A stretch of 27,594 nucleotides of DNA from Gemmatimonadales bacterium UBA4456 (GTDB lineage Bacteria; Gemmatimonadota; Gemmatimonadetes; Longimicrobiales; Gaopeijiaceae): the NCBI GenBank assembly GCA_002390225.1, contig DGOW01000040.1, forward strand, positions 1 through 27,594, given 5' to 3'. The translations under genes and the position numbers were made by a program. Of the stretch, positions 8,183 through 16,803 are shown one piece after another. The stretch's first letter is position 1, and each line of letters opens with the position of its first letter. The notes beneath the pieces were generated by a model. It saw only the letters and a list, made by a program, of their open reading frames with translations. It did no database searches and had not been told where the DNA came from.

Positions 8183-8851
8183 CTAACCGTCCTGGCGCCG
8201 CATGTAAGGAAGCAGCGCGAGAAAGCGAGCCCGCTTCACCGCCGAGCCGAGCTCGCGCTGGAAGCGTGCCGAGACCTTGGTCGTTCTCTTCGGCAGGATC
8301 TTGCCCTGCTCCGTGATGAAGTGCGACAGCGTGTCGACGTCCTTGTAGTTCAGGACAATGATCCGCGGGCCTTCCATCCGGCGCCGACGCCCTCTAGACC
8401 CTGTGAACTCCGGTGGGGCGCTCGTCGGATCGCGTGGCTCTTCCTCTTCTTCACCGTCGCCGGTGGGAGCGTCCTCTTCTTCTTCGTCCTCGTGCTCTTC
8501 TTCGTCGTCCTCACTCCTGGCGCGGACCGGCACGTCAGCATGAATGGACGCACCGCTGGTCGGTTCCCCCTCATTCATGACGAGCAGATAGCGGAGGACT
8601 TCCTCGTCGAGCTTGAGCAGACGCTCAAACTCGGGGAGGGCGTCGGCGGCCGCGGTGAACTGCGCGACTACGTAATAGCCGACGGATAGCTTGTTGATGG
8701 GGTAGGCGAGCTGCCGGGCACCCCAGTGGTCGACGGCACTGACTTCTCCGCCATGCGCGATGGCGAGCGCGTGGAACTTCTCGAGCTTCTCGGTTGCAGC
8801 ACTCTCTTCGAGCGAAGCATCCAGAATGTAGACAACCTCGTAGAGCCGCAT
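8183..8851 (-). CDS. rpsF-rpsR: Fused 30S ribosomal proteins S6 and S18 (bS6-bS18 fusion)
   Basis: One 222-residue frame encodes both members of the S6:S18 heterodimer of the 30S platform. Residues 1-95 are S6 (MRLYEVVYILDASLEE, DHWGARQLAYPINKLSVGYYVV, LRYLLVMNE). Residues 114-141 are an acidic linker, with 20 of 28 positions Asp or Glu. Residues from about 152 are S18: the basic patch RGRRRR, then NYKDVDTLSHFITEQGKILPKRTT, RFQRELGSAVKRARFLALLPY. No stop codon separates them. The only nearby internal ATG (8377, M159) lies after the basic patch that belongs to S18 and lacks a well-placed ribosome binding site. The ATG at 8851 has GAGGG upstream. No ssb lies between, unlike in Firmicutes. S6 normally ends in an acidic tail, which here becomes the linker. 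Confidence 0.93.
   Translation of the reverse strand: MRLYEVVYILDASLEESAATEKLEKFHALAIAHGGEVSAVDHWGARQLAYPINKLSVGYYVVAQFTAAADALPEFERLLKLDEEVLRYLLVMNEGEPTSGASIHADVPVRARSEDDEEEHEDEEEEDAPTGDGEEEEEPRDPTSAPPEFTGSRGRRRRMEGPRIIVLNYKDVDTLSHFITEQGKILPKRTTKVSARFQRELGSAVKRARFLALLPYMRRQDG
8429..8512 (-). repeat. Low-complexity GAR/GAY codon tract encoding the acidic S6-S18 linker
   Basis: This tract of near-repeated GAA, GAG and GAC codons encodes residues 114-141 of the S6-S18 fusion protein. It is a simple-sequence stretch prone to length variation, but it stays in frame throughout. It contains no start codon that could serve a separate S18. Confidence 0.7.
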
Positions 8852-8884
8852 CTTCGGTTCCCTCGGTCCGTGAGTTGGAAACGG

Positions 8885-8933
8885 GCTCCACTGAAGCCGG
8901 GACCTCGACAGCGGCGGAGGTCCCCAGTGGAGC
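8885..8933 (-). promoter_or_regulatory. Probable S6:S18-binding autoregulatory mRNA leader element
   Basis: The leader of the S6-S18 gene folds into a two-tier hairpin. The outer stem is 9 perfect pairs (GCTCCACTG 8933-8925 with CAGTGGAGC 8893-8885). The inner stem is 8 pairs (GGGACCTC 8924-8917 with GAGGTCCC 8906-8899), with a 10-base apical loop. The internal bulge is one-sided, on the 3' strand (GGCTT 8898-8894). CCG is read across the inner stem edge and the bulge. Rpsf leaders in several phyla carry a hairpin with a CCG-containing 3' bulge that binds the S6:S18 complex and represses translation. The element ends 33 bases before the ATG. Assignment is by structure and position; the motif itself was not searched. 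No clear promoter was found in 8934-9070. Confidence 0.72.
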
Positions 8934-9070
8934 GGGATAATTGTTGTGCCCCGTGCTTCAGGGGGCGACCGAAAACCTAGTGGAACCTGACGACACACGG
9001 AAGCATCAGCCGGCGTCGAAAACCGCAGTTGCGCCTCAAGTCGACGTCACCTCACACTGAAGCTTCCGAA

Positions 9071-10270
9071 CTACTCGTCGAGCGCCTTTTGCACGGCCGC
9101 GATCAGGAGTGGGTAACGCTCGAAACCCCAGCGGGCCTCCTCGACATCCATCCGCTCTCGGTTGGTGTGCGCAAAGCGCTCTTCACCCGGAGCGAATCCG
9201 ACTGTCGGAATCCCGTGTACGCCGCACGACCAACCACCATCGGTGGCGAACTTCCAGGGCCGGATGACCGCGGGGCCTTGCCCTTCCCGACGCCCCACTG
9301 CCTCCGCGGCTGCCAGAATCATCGGATCGTCCGCAGACATCAGGAAGCCTGGTGTGAGCAGGTTCCGGTCTTCGACCAGACCCGTATACGTACGCTGCCG
9401 CTCGATCGCCATTCGAACCTCCCACGTCAGACCCTCGGGCGTCTCCGGAATCCGCGCGGAGATCGCGTCCCGCACCCGGTTCTCGAGCATTTCATCGTCG
9501 CTTCCCGGAAGAATGCGCCAGTCGATCGTCACGACCGCGGAATCGGGAATTACGTTCCGGCTCTCCGGAAGCACGTCGACCATCGTCGCGATCAAGCTGG
9601 ACGCCCCCAGGATCGGATCGGAGGGCTGGTCCTCGGCCAGATCGCGGATGGCCGCGAGAACGTCGCCGAGGAGGTCGAGCGCGTTGTGCGCGCGGGCAGG
9701 CACACTGGCATGTCCCGCGAGGCCCGTGATCGCCACCTCGACTTCTGCTCGACCCCGGTGACCAATGCAGACGTCTCCGTGCGTTGCCTCACCAATGACA
9801 ACCACGCCGGGGGCCACGGAGCCGGATTCGAGCAGGTGCTTCATCCCGAGCCCGCCCCGCTCCTCGAGCACCGTGTGCGCGACAATGACGTCACCCGGGG
9901 CCTGTCCGATCATCGACGCCGCCGCATACGTCTGCAGCGCAAGCGGACCCTTGATGTCCATCGCACCGCGTCCGTGCAGGAAGCCGTCTCGAACTTCCCC
10001 GGAGAACGGGGGGACTTCCCACTCGTCATGATCTCCCTCGGCAACCACATCCATATGGCTGTTCAGCAGCGCGGCGGGTGCATCACCCCGGCCGCGGGCT
10101 ACACCGATGACGTTCCCGGCATCGTCGACCCTGATCTCCTCCAGTCCGAGAGCCTCCATCTCTTCTCGTACCCGCCGGGCTACGTCCCCTTCTTCGCCAG
10201 GCAGCCCCGGAATCCGAATGAGATCAGCGGCGAAGGCGAGCGCATTTTCGAAGTTTGCTTCCTTAGACAT
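9071..10270 (-). CDS. M20 family metallohydrolase (YgeY/ArgE/DapE-like)
   Basis: This 399-residue cytosolic zinc hydrolase of the M20 family cleaves amide bonds in N-acylated amino acids or small peptides; the substrate is unknown. Metal-site motifs are present, in numbering that counts a TTG codon just upstream: SHMDVV (H73, D75), GRGAMDIKGPLA (D106), VLEERGG (catalytic and metal Glu 137-138), GEAT (E162) and a terminal FAHTNRE histidine. A dimerisation domain with GLAGHASVPARAHNALD lies between. The ending HGIPTVGFAPGEERFAHTNRE resembles YgeY-type enzymes. I chose the ATG at 10270 with GGAG 7 bases upstream. The gene follows hppA after a strong hairpin and precedes the S6-S18 leader by about 140 bases. 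Confidence 0.85.
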   Translation of the reverse strand: MSKEANFENALAFAADLIRIPGLPGEEGDVARRVREEMEALGLEEIRVDDAGNVIGVARGRGDAPAALLNSHMDVVAEGDHDEWEVPPFSGEVRDGFLHGRGAMDIKGPLALQTYAAASMIGQAPGDVIVAHTVLEERGGLGMKHLLESGSVAPGVVVIGEATHGDVCIGHRGRAEVEVAITGLAGHASVPARAHNALDLLGDVLAAIRDLAEDQPSDPILGASSLIATMVDVLPESRNVIPDSAVVTIDWRILPGSDDEMLENRVRDAISARIPETPEGLTWEVRMAIERQRTYTGLVEDRNLLTPGFLMSADDPMILAAAEAVGRREGQGPAVIRPWKFATDGGWSCGVHGIPTVGFAPGEERFAHTNRERMDVEEARWGFERYPLLIAAVQKALDE

Positions 10271-10312
10271 CAATCAACTCCGGCAGGATTCGTTCAGTGT
10301 CTGATGCACGCA

Positions 10313-10343
10313 CGGGTGGCCGACCGTTTCGGCCAGCCACCCG
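10313..10343 (-). terminator. Strong hairpin after hppA (terminator-like, no U-tract)
   Basis: A 14-step stem with a 3-base loop runs from 10343 to 10313. On the minus strand it reads CGGGTGGC, T, GGCCG, AAA, CGGTC, G, GCCACCCG. The single non-Watson-Crick step is a U-G wobble in a minus-strand RNA but would be a C-A mismatch in a plus-strand RNA, so it suits minus-strand transcription. It lies 53 bases after the hppA stop and 43 bases before the M20 gene. No U-run follows, so it may only attenuate transcription or protect the mRNA 3' end. Confidence 0.5.
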
Positions 10344-10395
10344 CTCGTTGTCATGCTTCGGCGCGTCGCCACACGACGGACGCCACTCGTGTCGA

Positions 10396-12432
<2,037 letters not shown>

Positions 12433-12478
12433 TGAATCGGTTGTCCTCTAGTTCGTCGTGCTGTGGTCTGTTCGTCTT

Positions 12479-13042
12479 CTATCTGTTAAAGCGGTTCATC
12501 GCCGCGTCCGTCCCTTCATCGAGCCACATTCCCACGGCCTCGGACAACTCTGGGAGCAGTCCGACAATCACGTCCTCGTCTTCCTCGGGCACCGGAGCGA
12601 GCACCCAGTCGGCTAGGTCTACACCGTCGGGCTTCTGCCCCACTCCGATCCTCAGTCTCGCGTACTCATTCGACTGAAGAGCCCCGGACACGGACTTAAG
12701 CCCGTTGTGACCGCCCGCTCCGCCCTCTGGACGGAAGCGCAGACGACCCACACCGAGCGCCGCATCGTCGACCACGACCAGAAGATCCTGCTCTAGGTCG
12801 AAGTCCTCCATCGCCTTCACGGGACGCAGTGCGAGCCCACTCCGGTTCATGAATGTGGTCGGCTTCATGAGGCGAACCTCGATGTCACCGACCACACCTT
12901 CGCTGACGAACGCTTTCCCTTCCCGGCGAAATGGACCGAAGTCCCAGTCGTATGCCAGCCGATCCACTACCCACCACCCGACGTTGTGTCGGGAATCGTC
13001 GTAGTCGGGCCCTGGATTCCCCAGCCCGAGCACGATCTTCAT
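12479..13042 (-). CDS. pth: Peptidyl-tRNA hydrolase
   Basis: This 187-residue enzyme frees tRNA from peptidyl-tRNA dropped by ribosomes. It opens MKIVLGLGNPGPDYDDSRHNVGWWVVD, which holds the catalytic histidine (RHNVGWW). It continues with KPTTFMNRSG, DDAALGVGRLRFRPEGGAGGHNGLKS and RLRIGVGQKP, all diagnostic Pth motifs. The length is normal. The start at 13042 lies 24 bases after the rplY stop, the classical prs-rplY-pth order. No strong ribosome binding site is seen; translation may be coupled to rplY. Confidence 0.97.
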   Translation of the reverse strand: MKIVLGLGNPGPDYDDSRHNVGWWVVDRLAYDWDFGPFRREGKAFVSEGVVGDIEVRLMKPTTFMNRSGLALRPVKAMEDFDLEQDLLVVVDDAALGVGRLRFRPEGGAGGHNGLKSVSGALQSNEYARLRIGVGQKPDGVDLADWVLAPVPEEDEDVIVGLLPELSEAVGMWLDEGTDAAMNRFNR

Positions 13043-13066
13043 GCTGCGTGTCGTTCAGGCGAGCGA

Positions 13067-13738
13067 TCAGTTCTCCGAACTGTCCGAAGCCGCTCCACCC
13101 TCGGACGCTTCGGCTGATGCGTCACCCTCCGCTCCCAAGCCTTCGTCATCTTCGTCAACTTCGGGCTCAATCTCGGCTCTCGGCGCGGCCACGGAGCAGA
13201 TCGTTCTGTCCTGCGCGACTGTAACCTCGACCCCTTCGTCGAAGGTGATGTCCGCGATGTGGAGCACGTCTCCGACGTCCAGCCCGCTGATGTCGACCTC
13301 GATGGTCTCGGGGATCTTGGACGGGATGCATCGGAGCGGCAGATCATGAATGATCTGCTCGACGCTTCCGCCACCAAGACGAACTCCGACCGGCGTGCCC
13401 ACGAGATTGACCGGCACATCGACGTCGACCGCAACTCCCTTTTGAATCCGAAGGAAGTCCACGTGGACCAGCGTCGCCTTCCACGGATGCGTCTGGATCT
13501 CTCGCACCAGAGACTGCACCGGCTCCTTCTCACCATCGATCTCCAGACTGACGATCGTGTTGTCGACCGAAATGCTGCGAAAGAGGTAGTCGGCGTCATG
13601 CGTATCGAGTGCCAGGTGAAGGGTGCTCTCACCTCCTCCGTACAAGACGGCCGGTGTCTGCCCCCGCTCCCGCATTTTACGGGCAACGCCCTTTCCGGTG
13701 CCTTCGCGGACAGCGGTCTTCAGTGTCGCATCAATCAT
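13067..13738 (-). CDS. rplY: 50S ribosomal protein L25 (bL25, CTC/TL5 long form)
   Basis: bL25 binds 5S rRNA. This 223-residue long form has the N-terminal 5S-binding domain (ATLKTAVREGTGKGVARKMRERGQTPAVLYGG, VREIQTHPWKATLVHVDFLRI). A C-terminal beta domain follows (VPVNLVGTPVGVRLGGGSVEQIIHDLPLRCIPSKIPETIEVDISGLDVGDVLHI). The last about 40 residues form an acidic, Ala/Ser-rich tail, probably disordered. The ATG at 13738 has AGAGG about 9 bases upstream. It follows prs by 50 bases with a GC-rich hairpin between them. Confidence 0.96.
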   Translation of the reverse strand: MIDATLKTAVREGTGKGVARKMRERGQTPAVLYGGGESTLHLALDTHDADYLFRSISVDNTIVSLEIDGEKEPVQSLVREIQTHPWKATLVHVDFLRIQKGVAVDVDVPVNLVGTPVGVRLGGGSVEQIIHDLPLRCIPSKIPETIEVDISGLDVGDVLHIADITFDEGVEVTVAQDRTICSVAAPRAEIEPEVDEDDEGLGAEGDASAEASEGGAASDSSEN

Positions 13739-13758
13739 TCTTAAATCCTCTGATTATC

Positions 13759-13781
13759 GGCCCCCAGGCGATCCTGGGGCC
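13759..13781 (-). other. GC-rich hairpin between prs and rplY
   Basis: GGCCCCCAGG, loop CGAT, then CCTGGGGCC form a 9-pair stem with one bulged C, in the 50-base gap between the prs stop and the rplY start. The SD and start of rplY follow about 20 bases later. No U-run is present, so it may be a partial terminator, a processing site or a control element for rplY. Confidence 0.45.
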
Positions 13782-13788
13782 CTTTCCC

Positions 13789-14754
13789 TCAGTTGTCAGG
13801 AAGCATTTCGAAGAGCTGACTTACCGACTCGTTCGAATGCACATGGTCGATCGCCTTCGCGAGAAGGTCCGCGACTGAGAGGATCTGCAGGTTCGGAAAC
13901 CGCTTCTCCTCAGGGATGAAGATGGTGTTAGTTACCACCATTTCCTCAAGCGGAGCCTCACTCAAACGCTGAATGGCAGGCCCCGAGAACAAGGCATGCG
14001 TTGCAGCGGCGTATACTGCCTTGGCGCCGCGCTCCTTGAGCGCAATAACGGCGTTGGTCAGGGTGCCGGCCGTGTCGACCATGTCGTCGACCAGCAGGCA
14101 GTTCATGCCTTCCACCTCACCCACCACGTTCAACACCTCGGACATGTTGGCTTTGGGGCGACGCTTGTCGATGATGGCAAAGCTGGCGGCGAGCCGCTTA
14201 CCGAAGCCGCGCGCCATCTTGGCCGAGCCTACGTCCGGAGCGACCACCACCAGGTCCTCCAGTTGCTTGTCCCGGAAGTACTTCGTCAGTACCGGCGCCG
14301 CATACAGGTGATCAACGGGAATGTCGAAGAATCCCTGGATTTGGTGCTGGTGGAAGTCGATAGACACCACGCGATCAGCACCCGCAGCGACAATAAGATT
14401 CGCTACGAGCTTGGCGCCTATGGCCACGCGCGGCTGATCCTTGCGGTCCTGACGGCCGTAGCCGAAGTACGGAATGACCGCCGTCACTCTTGCTGCGCTG
14501 GCTCTCCTGGCGGCGTCGGTCAGGAGCAGAAGCTCCATGATGTTGTCCGCCGGAGCATTCGTGGACTGAACAATGAAGACGTCCCGACCGCGCGCGTTGT
14601 AGTCGATGCGCGCAAAAATCTCACCGTCTGCGAACTGCTTGATCGTCCCGCTGTCCGGGGACTTCCCGATGATCTCCCCAATCTCGGCGGCGAGCGGGTA
14701 GTTCGCCCGCCCTGCAAGGAGGAGGAGTGGGCCTTCTCTGTAGGTGTCGTCCAT
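13789..14754 (-). CDS. prs: Ribose-phosphate pyrophosphokinase (PRPP synthetase)
   Basis: It transfers pyrophosphate from ATP to ribose-5-phosphate, giving PRPP for nucleotide, histidine and tryptophan synthesis. The 321-residue protein has the class I motifs: FADGEIFARIDYNARGRDVFIVQST, the flexible loop VIPYFGYGRQDRKDQPRVAI, SIDFHQHQIQGFFDIPVDHLYA, APDVGSAKMARGFGKRL and the PRPP loop LLVDDMVDTAGTL. I chose the ATG at 14754 (MDDTYREGPLLLLAGRANYPLA); the frame runs open to 14823 but adds unrelated residues. It heads the prs-rplY-pth series and lies 65 bases after the secreted-protein gene. Confidence 0.97.
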   Translation of the reverse strand: MDDTYREGPLLLLAGRANYPLAAEIGEIIGKSPDSGTIKQFADGEIFARIDYNARGRDVFIVQSTNAPADNIMELLLLTDAARRASAARVTAVIPYFGYGRQDRKDQPRVAIGAKLVANLIVAAGADRVVSIDFHQHQIQGFFDIPVDHLYAAPVLTKYFRDKQLEDLVVVAPDVGSAKMARGFGKRLAASFAIIDKRRPKANMSEVLNVVGEVEGMNCLLVDDMVDTAGTLTNAVIALKERGAKAVYAAATHALFSGPAIQRLSEAPLEEMVVTNTIFIPEEKRFPNLQILSVADLLAKAIDHVHSNESVSQLFEMLPDN

Positions 14755-14819
14755 CTGCGGTTTCGATCCTATCGCGCGAAAGGAACAGCCTGAAAAGCTA
14801 GGGAGCCCCAGGGAGGGGG

Positions 14820-16619
14820 TCAACGCGGGGCGGCTACCTCGAAGGCCGCCAAGGACACCGCATCCGATCGGCCGGCTGTGCTCAGTACGAGACGGATCTC
14901 GTACATGCCCGGCTCAAGAGGTGGGAGTTCAAGGGACAGGTAGTGAAAATCGTGACCTGGTTCGTCGGGCGCAGGCTCATCCCAGGAGAGCTCGATTGGT
15001 TGAGGTCGATCGGACAACCCCAGGAATCCGCCGATCCTGTTGATCACTCTCCTGTCGGTCCGCTCGACAGTCACACGAAAGCGGAGGGTCTCGGCTCGAA
15101 AGCCGAGTCCGGCCACTTCCCAAACGATCGCGAACGGCTCCTGCGTCGTCAGCGTGGCCCGCGGCAGCGCATACAGGACGGCATCCTCTAGCCGCTCGGG
15201 CTCAGAACGGGATGGAGCGATAAGGAGCAGGTCGGAGAGTGTGGCCAGGTCCTCTAACGCCCTGCGCTCGGGGCGACCGACCCGAACCCTGCCGGCGCGC
15301 CTCCTCGCCGGTGCCCAGCTCTCAGCCGAGATGATCATGGGCGTGGTGGGCACCTGCAGCATCAGTGTCCCTTTACTCCGGCCCAGCTCCTCAATTCCCT
15401 GCACGGCTCCGTCTTCCGGGTTCACGACGAATAGGCCCACGCGTTCCTCTTCACCGCCGTGTGGTCCGGGCTCCATCCACGGAAGCGGATGGTCGTGCTC
15501 CGCATGGAACGTCGTGTCTTCGGGAAGAAAGTGCGTCGCCACAACCACGGTCTCTGGCCCGCGCGGAAAAATGGCGATCTGTCCCTCCATGGGGAGCAGC
15601 ACAGGAGCGTAGGCGGGTGCGTAGAGGCTGCGAGGTGATGTACGATCAGCGCGCAGGTCCTCGGCGGTCATCGTCGTGGGGCGCTCAAGGGCCTCACCTG
15701 GCGGTATGAAGTCGCGGCCCTCGGGATGCTGGTGACCGATGGCGTCGTCGTCGGGGTCGAATCCCCGTCGAGGTCGCCGTTCCCAACCCATCTCCCACCC
15801 GTTTCGAACGGTGAGCTGCTCTAGGTCGCGACCCCATGGCAGTAGGAAGGGATTTCGCGCCCCTGCCCGCATGCTCGATGCCGTCCAGCGGGCATAGTGC
15901 TCGGTGAGGCGATCGTTGCCCGGCGCGAGATAGAGTGGGTCAGCCAAGGTCCAGAGTTGATCGATCACCTCGTCACGTGCCTTCCGATCCTCCTCGAGAT
16001 CGTCCAGGAGCCCCCGCCCTTTCGAGTCCACGGACCATCGTGGCACCCGCCACTCCTCCGCCTGATCGGCGTCCATGCCTTCGAGCGCCGACTCGAAGGC
16101 AGTCAGGGAGGCGCCGTAGTCACCCAGCGTCTGCAGAGCGAAGCCACGCAAGGCGTCACACCACCACGCATGGGCACCACCACACTCCGTAGAGACCGTC
16201 AGCGCCCCTGCGGCATCCCCGCCCTCGACCCGGTACCAGACACGCTGACCCAGAATCCAGTCGCTCTGCGGTGCGAGCGCCTGCATGGAGTCCAGCCGCT
16301 CTAGGAGGCGCACTCGCATCCGAACGATTTCGTCGTCCTCAGGGACAGGATACCACTCGCCCTCGGAGTACGTGGTACAGATCCGTCCGATGATCTCGTC
16401 GCAGTCTCCCCCGGAACTGCTGAGACTGACCGGCAGGTAGCGGAGGCGTCGGCGCTCGAAGCTGGCCTGCGCCACCCGCGCCGAAGAGACGGCGTCACTC
16501 TGGTCCACAGAACCGGCCTGAACTGTCTGGCCGGACGCCGGGGAGGCGAGTATCCACAAAGCCCCCACCACGACACACACCGGCAGTGCAGCCATCCGAA
16601 GTGCAAGCGAGCCCATCAT
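14820..16619 (-). CDS. Secreted lineage-specific protein, distant GWxTD-like
   Basis: This 599-residue protein has a signal peptide (positively charged start, hydrophobic core to about residue 28, cleavage likely after ASPASG). Two cysteine pairs (C73/C81 and C146/C154) could form disulfides. Residues 120-185 look like a TPR-type helical repeat (GDAAGALTV, LGDYGASLTAFESAL). A block at about 220-285 (LWTLADPLYLAPGNDRLTEHYARW, then RNGWEMGWERR) resembles the arrangement of GWxTD proteins common in Gemmatimonadota. The C-terminal half is beta-rich and ends in an Ig-like segment (LSLELPPLEPGMYEIRLVLS). Function is unknown. It lies just downstream of tRNA-Gln. The family link is inference. Confidence 0.6.
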   Translation of the reverse strand: MMGSLALRMAALPVCVVVGALWILASPASGQTVQAGSVDQSDAVSSARVAQASFERRRLRYLPVSLSSSGGDCDEIIGRICTTYSEGEWYPVPEDDEIVRMRVRLLERLDSMQALAPQSDWILGQRVWYRVEGGDAAGALTVSTECGGAHAWWCDALRGFALQTLGDYGASLTAFESALEGMDADQAEEWRVPRWSVDSKGRGLLDDLEEDRKARDEVIDQLWTLADPLYLAPGNDRLTEHYARWTASSMRAGARNPFLLPWGRDLEQLTVRNGWEMGWERRPRRGFDPDDDAIGHQHPEGRDFIPPGEALERPTTMTAEDLRADRTSPRSLYAPAYAPVLLPMEGQIAIFPRGPETVVVATHFLPEDTTFHAEHDHPLPWMEPGPHGGEEERVGLFVVNPEDGAVQGIEELGRSKGTLMLQVPTTPMIISAESWAPARRRAGRVRVGRPERRALEDLATLSDLLLIAPSRSEPERLEDAVLYALPRATLTTQEPFAIVWEVAGLGFRAETLRFRVTVERTDRRVINRIGGFLGLSDRPQPIELSWDEPAPDEPGHDFHYLSLELPPLEPGMYEIRLVLSTAGRSDAVSLAAFEVAAPR

Positions 16620-16664
16620 ATTTCGACCCTACAAGGGCGCTCCAGCGGGGGCGAAGCGAGTGAA

Positions 16665-16735
16665 TTGGCCCGGGTGGACTCGAACCACCGTTACCGGTTC
16701 CAAAGACCGGGGTCTTGCCATTAGACGACGGGCCA
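16665..16735 (-). tRNA. tRNA-Gln (anticodon UUG)
   Basis: The cloverleaf is complete. The acceptor stem is TGGCCCG/CGGGCCA, the D-arm GTCT...GAC, the anticodon stem CCGGT/ACCGG with loop CTTTGGA (anticodon TTG), the variable loop TAAC, and the T-arm GGTGG-TTCGAGT-CCACC. The discriminator is A and the 3' CCA is not encoded, so the cca product is needed to finish it. It sits between ispE and the secreted-protein gene and has its own promoter-like boxes upstream. Confidence 0.96.
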
Positions 16736-16743
16736 GCGTCGGA

Positions 16744-16773
16744 ATGCTACCAGCACGGGCGCGCGCGCTTCAA
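16744..16773 (-). promoter_or_regulatory. Probable promoter of tRNA-Gln
   Basis: On the minus strand TTGAAG (16773-16768) is followed after 18 bases by TAGCAT (16749-16744). This places transcription start close to the tRNA 5' end at 16735. The boxes are good but not perfect matches to the sigma-70 consensus. The downstream genes may be read through from it, because no terminator follows the tRNA. Confidence 0.5.
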
Positions 16774-16803
16774 CCCCTTGCCGAACCAGGCGCGCACGTC
16801 CCT

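Noticed and set aside
8183..8377. A separate rpsR starting at the internal ATG (M159)
   Set aside because: The ATG has no well-placed SD, would drop the basic patch of S18, and there is no stop codon to end S6 before it, so S6 translation must run on into S18 anyway.
8934..9070. A promoter for the S6-S18 operon
   Set aside because: Several partial boxes (for example AATTAT near 8940 or TAGGTT further upstream) lack a matching -35 at proper spacing, so no promoter is claimed.
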